Below are positions 10,206 to 21,070 of a stretch of 64,000 nt of DNA, one piece after another. Position 1 is the stretch's first letter, and every line of letters begins with the position of its first letter. Source of the DNA: Gnetum montanum (Eukaryota; Streptophyta; Gnetopsida; Gnetales; Gnetaceae); assembly GCA_015680685.1 (NCBI GenBank), contig MNCI01004738.1, positions 142,944 through 206,943 of the forward strand. The letters run 5' to 3'. Under the pieces are notes generated by a model, which made no database searches, had not been told where the DNA came from, and was given only the letters and a program-made list of their open reading frames with translations. The position numbers were made by a program, and so were the translations under genes.

Positions 10206-11099
10206 TGTTGGTGGTTGAATCAAGAATGAACCTACCACAAGGAATAGCTCGAATAACCTACAAATAACCTATGCTAGAGTAAATGAGCTAAATGTAACTA
10301 ATTGTAAATGGTAGCAAAGATCTATTTATGAAATAGACAGATCAATTTAAGAAGTTGATGCTATATATGTAATTAATTGTATATCCCTTTTAGCTATCTC
10401 TTAACACAAATAAAAAAATTTCACAACTCTTCTATAAGTATAGCTTCAAATATTACATAACACACATATAATGAATGAACAATTTTATAGAAAACTTTGA
10501 TCGTAAATTTCAAGTTGTTTGTTAACTAAATTCCCAAAGTAAGATCACAAAATTTTTTCTAAATAGAGCAAGAAACTAAGGAAATAAAATTATTCATAAA
10601 GGTTATAATTAGATAAAGATGACAATATTTCTATGTTAAATTCATTAAGCAATGTCACTTATTAAAACTATACCATCCAAATAGAATAACATAAATAAGC
10701 TAAATCTTTGATCATAGAGAAAGTAACCTATTCCAAAACTAATGATCCATTCATGTGTAACTTATGCAATATTTAAACTAAACATATAAGAAAAGATACT
10801 CAACTAGAAATGCAAAGCCAAGAGATGAAAGCTAAAAGAGATAGATAGAACCTATTTAAAATGCCATTATAAAAGAATCTTTATAGGCATTTTTCTTTGA
10901 ATTCCACCCCTCTTTATTAGATATGCTTTAGGCTTTGTATATAGTAGCCTTTGGCATTTAAAATAGTTATTGTAGTTATGAAAGTTAAAGTTCCATATCC
11001 CTTACATATAATAGGAGGTCATTTGATAGCTATTTTGTTTCTTGAAAGATATTCCTTATTTTTTGGAGCTAGATTCCTTCAATTAATAATTACTAAGAT

Positions 11100-13567
11100 A
11101 ACCTCCTTAATAGCTTGATTTATTATTTTTGGAATAGTATCATTAAGCTTCTGAAGATCTCATCAATGTCTGTTTCTTCCAAACCTGATTCAGTTATAGA
11201 GTTGGTGATCTCAGTTAATGTAGCTCTTGTGCCAAACAAAGCTTGTTCTAATTCTTACTTCTTCTTGGAAATTTCATTCATGATTCCTATAATTGCCATC
11301 ATCATCATATCTAAAAATCCCTATTAGTTGTGGTCAAATTGTACAATTCTTATGCCTTTCTCTTCATTTACACAAAAATGGTTTGTCTTTCTCAAAATTT
11401 CATAATTTTACCTTTCATTTCTCTTGTCCACTATTTATTATAATTGAACTTAGTAATTATTTTTCTAAAATTTATTTAGTAGAGCTGGATGTGAATAATT
11501 TGGAGCTTTATCTTTTCTAACCTGTTCAACTTTATCTTTAATAACCTATTCTAAATCTGAGCTCATCGTAGATAACCTTTCTTCCAACTAGGTCTGTACT
11601 TGCTCTTTATTTTGTAGCAATGATTCTTTGATAGTTATCATTTCTTTGAGCTAATCATTTTCCTCTTTGAATCTTTTCAATTCTTCATGTAGCTTTGATG
11701 TTTCATGTTTTTTCTGCATAAGAAATCCTTGTTACTTAGCTATTTGATTATTTTCCATTTACCCCATATCTTTAATCAAAGTAGCTATTGTGTCTAACAT
11801 CTCTTCATGTAACATTGTAATCTTTTGCTTTCCTATTTGAGGATCATCTTCCTTGTATTGCAAGATGACACTGACTTTAGTTTTGGGCTTAGTGGGAAGC
11901 TTCTCACTCAATATTATTCTATCATCTTTCTCTTTAATCTTAAATGACTAAGCTACTCTCTTCATCAAATATCCTAAAGGAAAATTTATAACAGTAAGAG
12001 TAGATGATGAGATTTTTCTTTCCTTTTGTTGTTGCTACTATAGCTCCATTAGTTTTTGCTATTCCAGCAATGACTATCACTACTGCTCTTTTATTCTTTT
12101 CTCTAAAAGCTGTTATTGCTCTAGATCTTTTAATCTATTCTGCTCTAGAAGCTATTGTTGTTATTTTTCTTTGTTAATCCTTATTCTTTTCAATTTTAGT
12201 ATTCTTTGTTAGTATTCTTTGTTAATAGTTTTTAGGAAGAATAATTTTTTTCCATTAATGCTAAATATTCATCAAGAAAATTCCTAGCTAAAGAATGATC
12301 CCTATCCTCCATCCATCTACATACTTTAATGACTTATCAATCACAAGTGCTGGATAGAAGCTTCATTGATAAACTCTTTTTAAGCTATTCTAGGACCTCA
12401 TCCTTTACTTAGTTTACTTTATTGTCTATAGTTCTTAAGAAAACTAGATCTATCTCATCGGGTTCATGAACTTTTTTTTTTTAGTTGTTAAATAAATTCT
12501 CTATAAGGCCAAAGAAAAACTATAGTGCTCTTTATATCTTTTGGTTATTCCTCTTAGATGTGCTGAATTGATAAATTCCTAGAAGCTGAAGTTCAAAGGA
12601 AAAACCTTTGTTTGCTTATAATCATGTATTAAGGGGCTTTTCCATATTTGTCTCCCAACTTCCAAGGCTAGTAAATAAGGATCTATGAATCTAGGTAATT
12701 TAAATGTTTTCCCTTCAAATCCCACTATGATAATTTAAGCATAATGGTCATGTAAGAAAATAGCTCCATGACATTTTCCTTTTATCTCATTAATCACCTC
12801 TTGGTCTACACTTGGTGGAAAAGTTCATAGAATCAATTTTATCAAATGAAGGTAAAAAAACTAAGTAGGTTTCCTTTGGGCCTAAAACTGAGTGTATGGA
12901 GATTTATTTCTTCATATATTTATTGTCATCCCTCCATTGACTTGACAAACCATAAGCTAGATTTCACCACCACATCATGATCCTTTTCAAAACTAAAAAA
13001 ATCCACCTCTTCTTCTTCTAGTTCTAAGCACATCCATTGGTGGAGTTGATAGATGTTTAATTTGAATTATTTTAAGTATTCAAAGAAGGTGTAGATATTC
13101 ACATCTTGAAACTTCTAAGAAGCTTCTTCCTTCTCCTTCTGCAACATATTAACTATTTCTTTTTGTAGAAACTAGAGCTTTCTTATGTTCTTCAATGACT
13201 GCTCTATCTCTTCTTTTGGCTTTTTCTTTGCACTTAGCTCTACTTCGACTCTAGGCTCTACTTACTATTGGCTTCAAAATCTATCCGAATCTCACTTATT
13301 AATATTTAGAGCTCTATTTTTTAATTTTCTCACTTGGGATAGACTATTTGATTTAGCTCTTAACATTTGTTGTAAATTTTAATTCTATTGAGCTACTTCA
13401 TTTAAGTCTTAAGGATTTAAATTCTCATTTTATTGTTAGCTTTTAGAGCCTTTTTCAAAATTTTTAGTAGAGCTGAATTCAAGCTTTAGAAACTTGTTCT
13501 ACAAAGGAGTTTAATGAAGTGGAGTGAATTCAAGCTTCTTTTAAAAAATTATTCTATGTCGTGCCAT
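11100..13567 (-). pseudogene. ORF-X2 relic, 3' LTR copy (unknown protein inside an LTR)
   Basis: Minus-strand frame from ATG 13567 (MARHRI). At least the first 122 codons stay in frame with the copy at 33561 without any indel. Stops are nearly all TAA or TAG where Gln is plausible. Visible segments: KPKEEIEQ near 13205, VNIYTFFEYL near 13090, a Glu-rich LELEEEEVDFFSFE, then (other frames) KGKCHGAIFLHDHY, GFEGKTFKLPRFIDPYLLAL near 12700 and LRGITKRYKEHYSF, followed by a long coiled coil (ISSSTLTVINFPLGYLMKRV near 11990, HEEMLDTIATLIKDM, KLHEELKRFKEEND near 11680). More heptad sequence runs to about 11100. I do not recognise the protein. It could be an accessory ORF peculiar to this Tat lineage. 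Confidence 0.65.
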
Positions 13568-13599
13568 GTTTTTTGTTGAGCTAGATTAAAAATAAAATG

Positions 13600-15450
13600 C
13601 ACAAGTGTAATATTCTTGGTGGACCCATAGTGAGATCTAATATGGCTTATAGAACCACTTTAGAGTTAACTCATAAAATAGTTTTCATGCCCTACAAACT
13701 AGCTCTTCAAAGAAGTTGATGTGGTAGAGCTCTTTCTACACTTGCTTGTAGAGAAGAATTTTAGCTTCATATGCTACATATACATGTTGATATGAAGGAT
13801 GATGACATGATAGAACATGAGAACAGTTTATCTATAGAGATAAATTTTGGTTCTACAATCAATTTCCTCTCTCTAAAGCTAACATGACTTGTAGAATCAC
13901 TTTGGAGCTATTCATAAAATCATTTTTTTGATTCTATGAATAATTTCTACTCAAAAGCTAATGTGGTAGAGCCAATTTTCACACTTTCTTGTAGGATTGG
14001 ATTTTGGTTCCATCGAAAAAATTATTGACATGGCTTGTAGAATTGATCTATTTTTTCCTTTTAGAACCAAATTCCAATTCTATGAACTGGTATTGCATAG
14101 AAGATGACATGGCCAAACTTTTTTAGGATCTATTTTTATAACTTATGTTTTCCTTCATAGAACTAGTTCTACAAGATTATGTGGCAATGAGGACTAAACA
14201 TTCCTTAAAAGCTCTTTATGTATCTTGAGCTAGTCATAGAATCATTTTGTAGAATGGTGTTTTGGATCGACGAATCAATTCTTTGTGATTTTTGACTTGA
14301 TAAAGCGAGTATTTATTCTTTGTAGAATGAAATTACATCTTTATAGATCACTTATATAGTGATGTGATGATAAAAGTCAAACATCTTTCAAAACCTTCTA
14401 ATGTACCCCTTGTTGTTAATAGAATTCTTTTATAGAGCAACTTTTAGACCTTATGTACTTATTCTTCATGGCTGTTGCTCTATAAAAGAATTATATTAAC
14501 AACAAGGGGCTAACATGGTAGAGCTTGTTTTATGCCTATAGTGTAGAGCTAAAATTTGAATTTACAAGCATTTTCTTTTTGCTAGTGTGGTAGAACTAAG
14601 AGTAGAGCCATTTTAGTAGAATCACTTCTTTGCTCTATGAGTTCATAAGATAGAGTTGATGTGGTAGAGCCATTTTTTGAAGGTATTTTGTAGAATTATA
14701 TTTTGGTTCTACAATGGAATTAACTTCCTTCTTCGATGCATAGAATTTTTTTCAACTTTTCTTGTATAACTGATTTTTTTCACTTCTACAAACTTTTTCC
14801 AAAAAAAGTCCATGTATCATATTGGATTTACAATTAAGGCAAACTTCGATCTCTTCTTATGGCTAGGTGTTACAACATTTCCTCAAGTAGAATTGTTTTG
14901 TATAGCTAATTTTTGTTTCTATGAGCCTTCTCTAAAGCTAACATGGCTTGTAGAACCATCTTATAGAACCTATCTTTGGCTTTGCAAATCAAAGCTTGAT
15001 AGCTTACATGGAAAAGTTGGAAATGATGTTTTTAGTAGATCCATTTTTCAACCTTACAAATCCTTTCTCCAACAAGGAGCTAATGTGGTAGAGGTAGATG
15101 TGGAATCTCTTATAGAGTTGTAATTTAATCCCTTAGATGCAAATGTGGCTATAGAACCACTTCATAGAGTTAATTTTTTCACTCTAAAAGTTATTTAATA
15201 TAAGAACATGTTAACGTGGTAGAACAAAAAACAAGCTCCTTTGTGGAGCAAGATTTGGCTCTATGAATAATACTCTAAACTTCCAAGCCAACATTGTAGG
15301 ATTATTTTCTAGCTAATGTATAGAGTTCAAGTTTAACTCTACAAGCCACATCATCATGCTCACATGGTAGAACCAAATAAAGCATTCTTTGTATAACTAT
15401 CTTTCAACTCTCTGAATCTCTTCTATATTTGTAGAAATAATTTGCTAGAA
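13600..15450. repeat. Degenerate repeat field in giant LTR
   Basis: The words GATGTGGTAGAGC, CTAACATGGTAGA, TGTAGAGC and GGCTCTACAA recur many times at irregular spacing, like a decayed minisatellite with units of very roughly 70-110 bases. The matching part of the other LTR (33.6-35.4 kb) has the same texture. Open frames here, such as 14812-15123 on the plus strand, look incidental. Confidence 0.6.
14406..14509. repeat. 36-bp inverted repeat (foldback) unique to left LTR
   Basis: Arms 14406-14441 and 14474-14509 are reverse complements over 36 bases with one mismatch, separated by 32 bases. The right LTR (about 34370-34440) has only the first arm, in single copy. Confidence 0.9.
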
Positions 15451-15849
15451 ATTTTTTAGTGCTTTTTGCCAAACCCAAATTTCTTCTTCATAAGTTGATA
15501 TGGAAAAAATGATTTAACAGTTCTTTTTTAAAAAATTAAATCTAGACCTTTTCTTGAAGTGAGGGTTTTCCTTAGCTCTCAATTTTTTGTTCTAATATCT
15601 ATCAAGATGAAACTAATTCATAAGCTCTGTGATTCTATTCCTGTTGATTGTGATTTAGATAACAAGCAAACATAGCACATATTTATTCTAGGTTAACTTG
15701 TGTAAATCTTATCTTTAATGAATTAGTTCAATTATCCTACACAATGTTGATTTTAACTTTGAAATCCTAGCTCTTTAGATCATCCAAAAATTTTACAAAC
15801 TTCTATATTCGGCAGAGTAAAATGGCTTTAAAACCATTTTTCTCAAAGA

Positions 15850-16327
15850 TTTTGATCACAAAGCACATAATTTAAATGCCATCTTTGCTAAAACTTCTTA
15901 AAAATTTTCTCTTAGGATTTATCTTACTAAGAATTCTATTCATTAAACCTTAGCTTGATAATATTAAGTGATTGGGTTCTTTAGAAATGAAAATTAAGGC
16001 TTGCTCTATTAATGGTCAAAAAATTATCATAGATTGCTTTGCCTTGAAATCCCCTTACTTCAAAGGAGATCCAAGGGAATAAAATAAATCTTAAGTTTTT
16101 AGCATTTCTGCAAGCACTTACCTTTAGAATTTTCCTTTAGTTTAGGGGTTTATTTTCTATAGTTAGTAACATATCTTGGGTCATTATCCCCTATGAATTT
16201 GAAAAAATGTTATAGCAATACTCCTTTCTCTATCTTTCATTCGACTTGATCGATTCCTTGGGTATGTTGAGCTTTACTTTAATGCCACTAAATTCTCTTA
16301 CAAATCATTGTTCCATGAAAGTAGCCA
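15850..16327 (-). pseudogene. ORF-X1 trace at U3 start, 3' LTR copy
   Basis: From ATG 16327 the minus strand reads MATFMEQ, a stop, then EFSGIKVKLNIPK. In another frame it continues as DNDPRYVTNY and PKLKENSKGKCLQK. The right LTR gives nearly the same words (MVTFMKQ..., EFSGIKVKLNIPK, DNDPRYVTNYMKSSPKLKEN). Agreement of both copies at the amino-acid level suggests former coding sequence, but both copies also need the same frame change. Its relation to ORF-X2 is unknown. I recognise no family. Confidence 0.45.
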
Positions 16328-16492
16328 TTGTTTCAACAACAATTTTCCCAAATAAAATAAAACTCCTCCTTGTGACATTTATGTATAGTTATAGATAAGC
16401 TGAATAAAAGTTTAAATATTTTTATGGGAAGAAAACCCTGTAGCTTAAGGCTTAGTAGGAAGTCCTAAAAATTTTAAATAAGCTAATTGAAG

Positions 16493-16708
16493 CTAAGTTA
16501 ATGAAATTGGACAACATTGTACAATAATTACTATTTTCTTTAGAACTTTTTGTTCTAAAGCTCCATCATACTTAAGCTTAGTTGCCACAAAAGAAGGTAT
16601 AGTGACTTGTGCTTCATTGCCTAAATCTTGTTCTTCTTTTTCTTCTTCTTCTAGTTCCTCTTTTGAACTTCTAAAATTTTCTTTAGTGTTGTTTTTAGGC
16701 TGATTCAT
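16493..16708 (-). CDS. Small acidic ORF between integrase and 3' LTR
   Basis: An uninterrupted 71-codon frame on the element's coding strand, starting MNQPKNNTKENF with an acidic run (EELEEEEKEE) followed by VTIPSFVATKLKYDGALEQK. It stops about 160 bases before the 3' LTR. It is the only frame in this element with no stop over its length, though its shortness makes that weak evidence. It could be the tail of the pol region's accessory ORF or a chance survivor. No function assigned. Confidence 0.35.
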   Translation of the reverse strand: MNQPKNNTKENFRSSKEELEEEEKEEQDLGNEAQVTIPSFVATKLKYDGALEQKVLKKIVIIVQCCPISLT

Positions 16709-17178
16709 GAAGATGTCCTCATAATTGAAAACATAGTTTGAGCTCTATTTGTTAATGTCCTCTCTTTGTGAGAGATTTGAACACTTTAGAAATTTTACTC
16801 ACTCTTGAACATGAATTGATTTTCCACTTGTTAGTGTAGAAAATTCTTTAGAGAATCATGTCATAAATGAACAATTATAGGATGTCACATAATAGACGAC
16901 TATATAAAATATCCTCTACACATGTTCATGGTAACATCTAGATAGGTATAAAATAAAATATCAAGCTCTCATCTTGACTCTCCTTGGATCTACAAACAAT
17001 CTTCTTCTTACAGTGGACCTTGATTTTCTGGCCATTATACAATTATGGATTTTATAACTTGACTTTAACCTTCCTATATAGTCCTAAAAGTCAGGTACAA
17101 CACACTATGTACATATTGGTAATCTGGTCTGCCATTCTTGAATTACTCTAAGTGAGTAGCTACTTGAAATAATGCTCC
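16709..17178. other. 3' non-coding stretch after integrase
   Basis: AT-rich sequence between the end of the integrase relic and the small acidic ORF on the minus strand. I see no domain or repeat here. Confidence 0.4.
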
Positions 17179-18278
17179 AGATGAAGGACATTAAATGGAT
17201 AGTTCAACACCTATCCATCCAGTGAAGCAAGCTTAAAAGTATTTTCAATGACTTGTTGCTTAATCATCAATGACCCAATCGACCTAGATAAAAACTTATT
17301 TATTTTATCTTTCTTATTAACTTTCCACATCAAAACCAAGTCTCCTTCTCTAAATGCCTTTCATCTTACTTAGTGATCAAACCATCTCTTCATTAATGCT
17401 GCATTATTTAAGAGTTTATCTCAAGCTTTATCAATTTTGGCTTCCCTCTTTAATAATAAATCCATTAGAGTTTTTTCCTTATCTAATCGTGGACTATAAT
17501 TTTTCATAAATCCAACTGTTGAAGACATGACCGTATTAGTTATTCAAGCATTAATCCCATAAACTAAGCTAAATGGTGGAATCCCTATAGAAGTCTTTAT
17601 TGTAATCCTATTAGTTCATGGGGCTCCTTGCAATAGTTCATGCTAATTTCCCACATTATTTTTTATGGAATCCTTGATTTAAGAGATCAGCTTTTTATTT
17701 GTAGACCTAGGTAGACCATTTCCTTGTGGATAGTAGTTTGAAGATGAATAGAGTAAGATTGATTTCTCTAGAGCCCACCTTATGAATTTGACTGACTGGA
17801 AAGTTGTACTACTATCAATCATTAATGATTTTGGCATTCCAAAATGATTCACAATGCGTTGTTTAAGAAACTTAATTACATCATAGGATGTACTTCTTCT
17901 TAGCACTTTAGCCTTTGGCCACTTAGTAAAATAATTAATCATTGTCAGGATAAATCTATGACTTTCCTGAGATGGAGTAATTACTCTTATAAAATCTAAT
18001 CCCCACCGTTGAAAAGTCTTATCTATTATTATTGGTTTTAGTGGAGCATTAGCTTTTTTTGGCTTTGGTCCATGTATTTGGCACTTGTGATAGGATAAAA
18101 TTTTATCTATCATATACTTGTACATATTGGACCAATAGAAATCATATCTTAATATATGTTGGATTATGATTCTACGGGATTCGTAATACAAGCCTTCATG
18201 ATCATGGAGTTGCTTTAATATGCCTTCAATTTTTTGATTTGGTACATATTCCAATAAAATAACTCTAAAATATTTCAT
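17179..18278 (-). pseudogene. Giant element integrase
   Basis: Open from 18278 to 17679. Zinc-binding region near the start (HDHEGLYYESRR, later CQIHGPKP), catalytic core with WGLDFI (first Asp), a Tat-style SQESHRFILTMINYFTKWPK, then IDSSTTFQS where the second Asp-Asn-Gly is expected, and YYPQGNG followed by LPRS where QAES would carry the catalytic Glu. The DDE triad is therefore incomplete. After a stop the C-terminal part goes on with IGIPPFSLVYG, EGDLVLMWK and NTFKLASLDG to about 17180. The family inserts cDNA into host DNA. This copy is dead. Confidence 0.85.
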
Positions 18279-18639
18279 ATATAGAGTTCCCTAAGTATAG
18301 ATGTATTTTTTGGCTTTGATTATAAAATCTCTTTTCTTGCTTTTAGATAAATTTTTGGAAATTTCTTGGCTAATAAGAAAATTCACTATATCATCATATA
18401 CATTCATGATTTTAGAAAGGGATAACACTTCTTGTTCAAATTATTTTGTCATCATCGTAGCTAATCCAATATTCTTTATTATTTTACAAGTTTTCAAATT
18501 CAAATGGAATTATTGAAGTTTAATTATCTAGTTAGCTTTCTTAGGTCCAATTTCATTTTGTAATAAGAATTTCCTTATAGGTGGCTTTATGATCATAATA
18601 TCAACTAAAGAATTTTGCAAATAATACTTAAAATGTCCC

Positions 18640-18860
18640 AACGCTTTAATCATGTTAAATTCTTTTTTTTTTATTCAAAGAAGTTTCTTTTAGCTTCTTT
18701 TAACTGGTAACTAAAAAATTCAATTTGTTTTCCTTCTATTTCTTGTTTTTGTGTTAATACTATAATGAATACTTTGAAGAAAAAATATATAACCGAAAAT
18801 CTTCTTTTAATTTTGGTTTTACCAGATATGGAGCTTCTAAAATGGCTTCTTTAATTTGAT
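18640..18860 (-). pseudogene. Giant element RNase H (ordinary gypsy RNH)
   Basis: Minus-strand words TQKQEIEGKQIEFFSYQLKE and AKRNFF fit the gypsy RNase H stretch that precedes the trailing ExxLA(L)V box. It lies directly downstream of RT as usual. It is highly decayed and short in length, and is called mainly from its position and this motif. Confidence 0.6.
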
Positions 18861-18959
18861 ATAAAGCTTCAAGTCATTCTTTACTCTTTCTTACTTCAGC
18901 ATCCATTTTTAAACATTTGTGAAAGAGGTTTTATTATTTCAGTAAATCTAGGAATGAAT

Positions 18960-19750
18960 TTCTTGACAAATTTTATTTTTCAAAATAATGATCTCAATAC
19001 CTTTTTATTCATAGGATGTTCTATACCTTGAATGGATTTAATTTGAGTTTGTTAATAGCTATGCCTTTTTGACAAAGTATATGTCCAAGTAGGATACCTG
19101 ATCTTACTCCAAAGATATACATTTTAGGATTCAAAGAAATACTAATATCTTGATATTTGTCAAATTTCTAGTTTAAGTGTGAAACATGATCAAGCTCATG
19201 CTTTGAATAAACTATAATATCATTAAGATAGATGGCAACAAGTTTCCCAATGAGTTCTCTGAAAGCTTTATCAATGGCTTGTTGAAAAGTAGCCCTTGCA
19301 TTCAATAAGCTAAAGGGAATTCTCTTGTATGCAAATGTTCTACCTTTAGCGATGAATGTTCTATTAAATTTGTCATCCTTGTCTACTATTATTTAGCTAT
19401 AACCTAAAAATCCATCTAGGAATGAGTATAGTTGACATCCTAATACCTTTATCAACATTTCATCAGTCTTTAGAAGTGTCTACCTATTCTTAATTGAAGC
19501 TTCATTCAAGTTCCCAAAATCAATACATAACCTTATATCTCCATTCTTTTTTCTTGATTGATACTAGATTAGTTATCCAAGCTAAGTACCTAATTAGGTA
19601 TATTATGCTAACACCTAATAACTTCTTGATTTTTGCTTCAATTATTGGTTCAAAAACTAGATTAAACTTCCTTAGCTTTTGTTTAACTATCTTGCAATCC
19701 ATTTCTAGAGGGATTTTATGAGTCATAATGTTGGGATCAAAAGTTCTCAA
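18960..19750 (-). pseudogene. Giant element reverse transcriptase
   Basis: Starts with HKIPLEMDCKIVKQKLRKFN (upstream segment typical of Tat RTs) and IIEAKIKKLLGVSII. Then come FLDGFLGYS, TFIAKGRTFAYKRIPF (GTFxYxxMPFGL equivalent), ATFQQAIDKAFRELIGKL, the catalytic box YLNDIIVYSK (first Asp of the YxDD motif changed to Asn), SLNPKMYIFGV and LLGHILCQKGI. Several stops and shifts. With the catalytic Asp lost it could not have synthesised cDNA in its present form. Confidence 0.85.
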
Positions 19751-20164
19751 ATGATCATATGATCAAGTGAAATTATCCAAATTTTCTTTGAGAACTCATA
19801 TCAATTGCTCTTTTATGTTTGATTAAAGTTTTATCCTAATATTAAGACACTTTGAAATATCTTGGAACCTTAAATTTATTATCTCATAAGCTTAATCTTT
19901 GGGACTTTGAACATCTAATTCTATCTCTACTCTTTGTTTGAATTCTTGATCTAATTGTAATGTTTTTGAGGTATTATTTTTTCCTTTTAGTTCTAAATTA
20001 GCCTTCTTTTAAATATGACTCTTGAATTCTCCCATATTTATGAGGAATCAAATTATTTGATGATCATCCTAGAACACTAGAAAACATTCCTCATTATCTA
20101 GGATCATTGACTCTAATTCGAACTTAGTCACCACCTTACAATGTTTAGGTATTTTTGATAAGCC

Positions 20165-20570
20165 TTGAGTTGAAACTATCACCATAAGTTCATTAGCCTT
20201 CTAATTCCTTTTCCTTGGGATGTTTTCAATCTTACATTCCATAAAGTTTTTAAGTAATCTTACTATGATTTTTTTATAAGTCTTAAGGGATGAGCTATTA
20301 CCCCTACACTTTCCTCTAACTTGATCACATATGAGTTTTGAGTCCCCTTTAACTTCTAATTTCAGAATTCCTTTTTCATGAGCCGTTCTTAACTCTCTAC
20401 ATAGAGCTTCATATTTGGCTCTATTTGTTAGTACAAGAAAATTCCAATTGTATAGTTTTTAAATCTACTTGGTTTTTTGGGTCAATGAGAACAATACCAT
20501 TTCTCAATCCTTTCGAATTATAAGCCCCATCAAAATATAACTACCATAATTATACTAATTGATCATTATA
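20165..20570 (-). pseudogene. Giant element additional RNase H (aRNH-like)
   Basis: Minus strand: YFDGAYNSKGLRNGIVLIDP (first catalytic Asp), LEFSCTN, one frameshift, NRAKYEALCRELRTAHEKGI (the usual Glu of NxAEYEAL is Lys), LKLEVKGDSKLICDQVRGK (second Asp), and NIPRKRN near the end. This is the archaeal/plant-type RNase H found as a second RNase H in Tat-lineage elements. Here it lies before RT, between protease and RT, whereas Ogre and Retand are described with it after the ordinary RNase H. Broken by a frameshift and stops. Confidence 0.75.
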
Positions 20571-20639
20571 ATGCATGATTTTTATTTCTCAAATTGAGTT
20601 GACTTCTAATTCAACTTTCCTAGATTCAACTCTCTTATT

Positions 20640-21070
20640 TTTTTTCATTGAAAGTTACATTCGTTATCATCGATGGCTTAGGATATATATAAATGTGATT
20701 TGGTTCTTTCTTCAGTGCAACCACATATGTGAATAATCTATAGCTATATATCTAGAAAAATTTCCACTATAAATTTTGCTTAACATATTGCTATAAGAAT
20801 TAGGGCTATCAACTACTTGGATAGTAACTCTAACTTTGATCCTCAGATCTGAAGCTAATTAGAGTAGTACTTTTGACAATTGACCTATTATTGTGACTAT
20901 AGTCTTGTCAACATGGATAATTTTCTTATTTGACTATTCTAGTTTTAATCATATTTGATCACATATTGATAAAGGCATTAGTGTAGAAGTAGCAGCTAAA
21001 TCAACTAAATAGTTGTGCAAATATCTACCTTTTAACTTAAAAGTTAATAAAAAAAGAGGAGCATATTTAT
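20640..21070 (-). pseudogene. Giant element aspartic protease
   Basis: Minus-strand frame with LKGRYLHNYLVDLAATSTLMP: catalytic Asp present, the following Gly changed to Ala (expected VDxGAT). After a spacer, VRVTIQVVDSPNSYSNML aligns with the second retropepsin half. It would release gag and pol products. Stops and the missing Gly make it inactive. Confidence 0.65.

Larger units (their letters stand above)
10206..16335 (-). repeat. Giant element 3' LTR (left copy)
   Basis: About 6.1 kb, matching 22777-25334 plus 31997-36285 along its length. On the minus strand it starts TGAAACAATGG at 16335 and ends ...CCACCAACA at 10206. It contains the ORF-X traces (16327 to about 15900 and 13567 to about 11100), a degenerate GATGTGGTAGAGC-type repeat field (about 13600-15450), and a local inverted repeat (14406-14509) absent from the other LTR. 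It lacks roughly 0.65 kb present in the right copy at about 32170-32850. Confidence 0.85.

Noticed and set aside
14812-15123. 103-codon plus-strand ORF in the giant LTR
   Set aside because: Lies in the repeat field, antisense to the element, and the matching region of the right LTR is not open.
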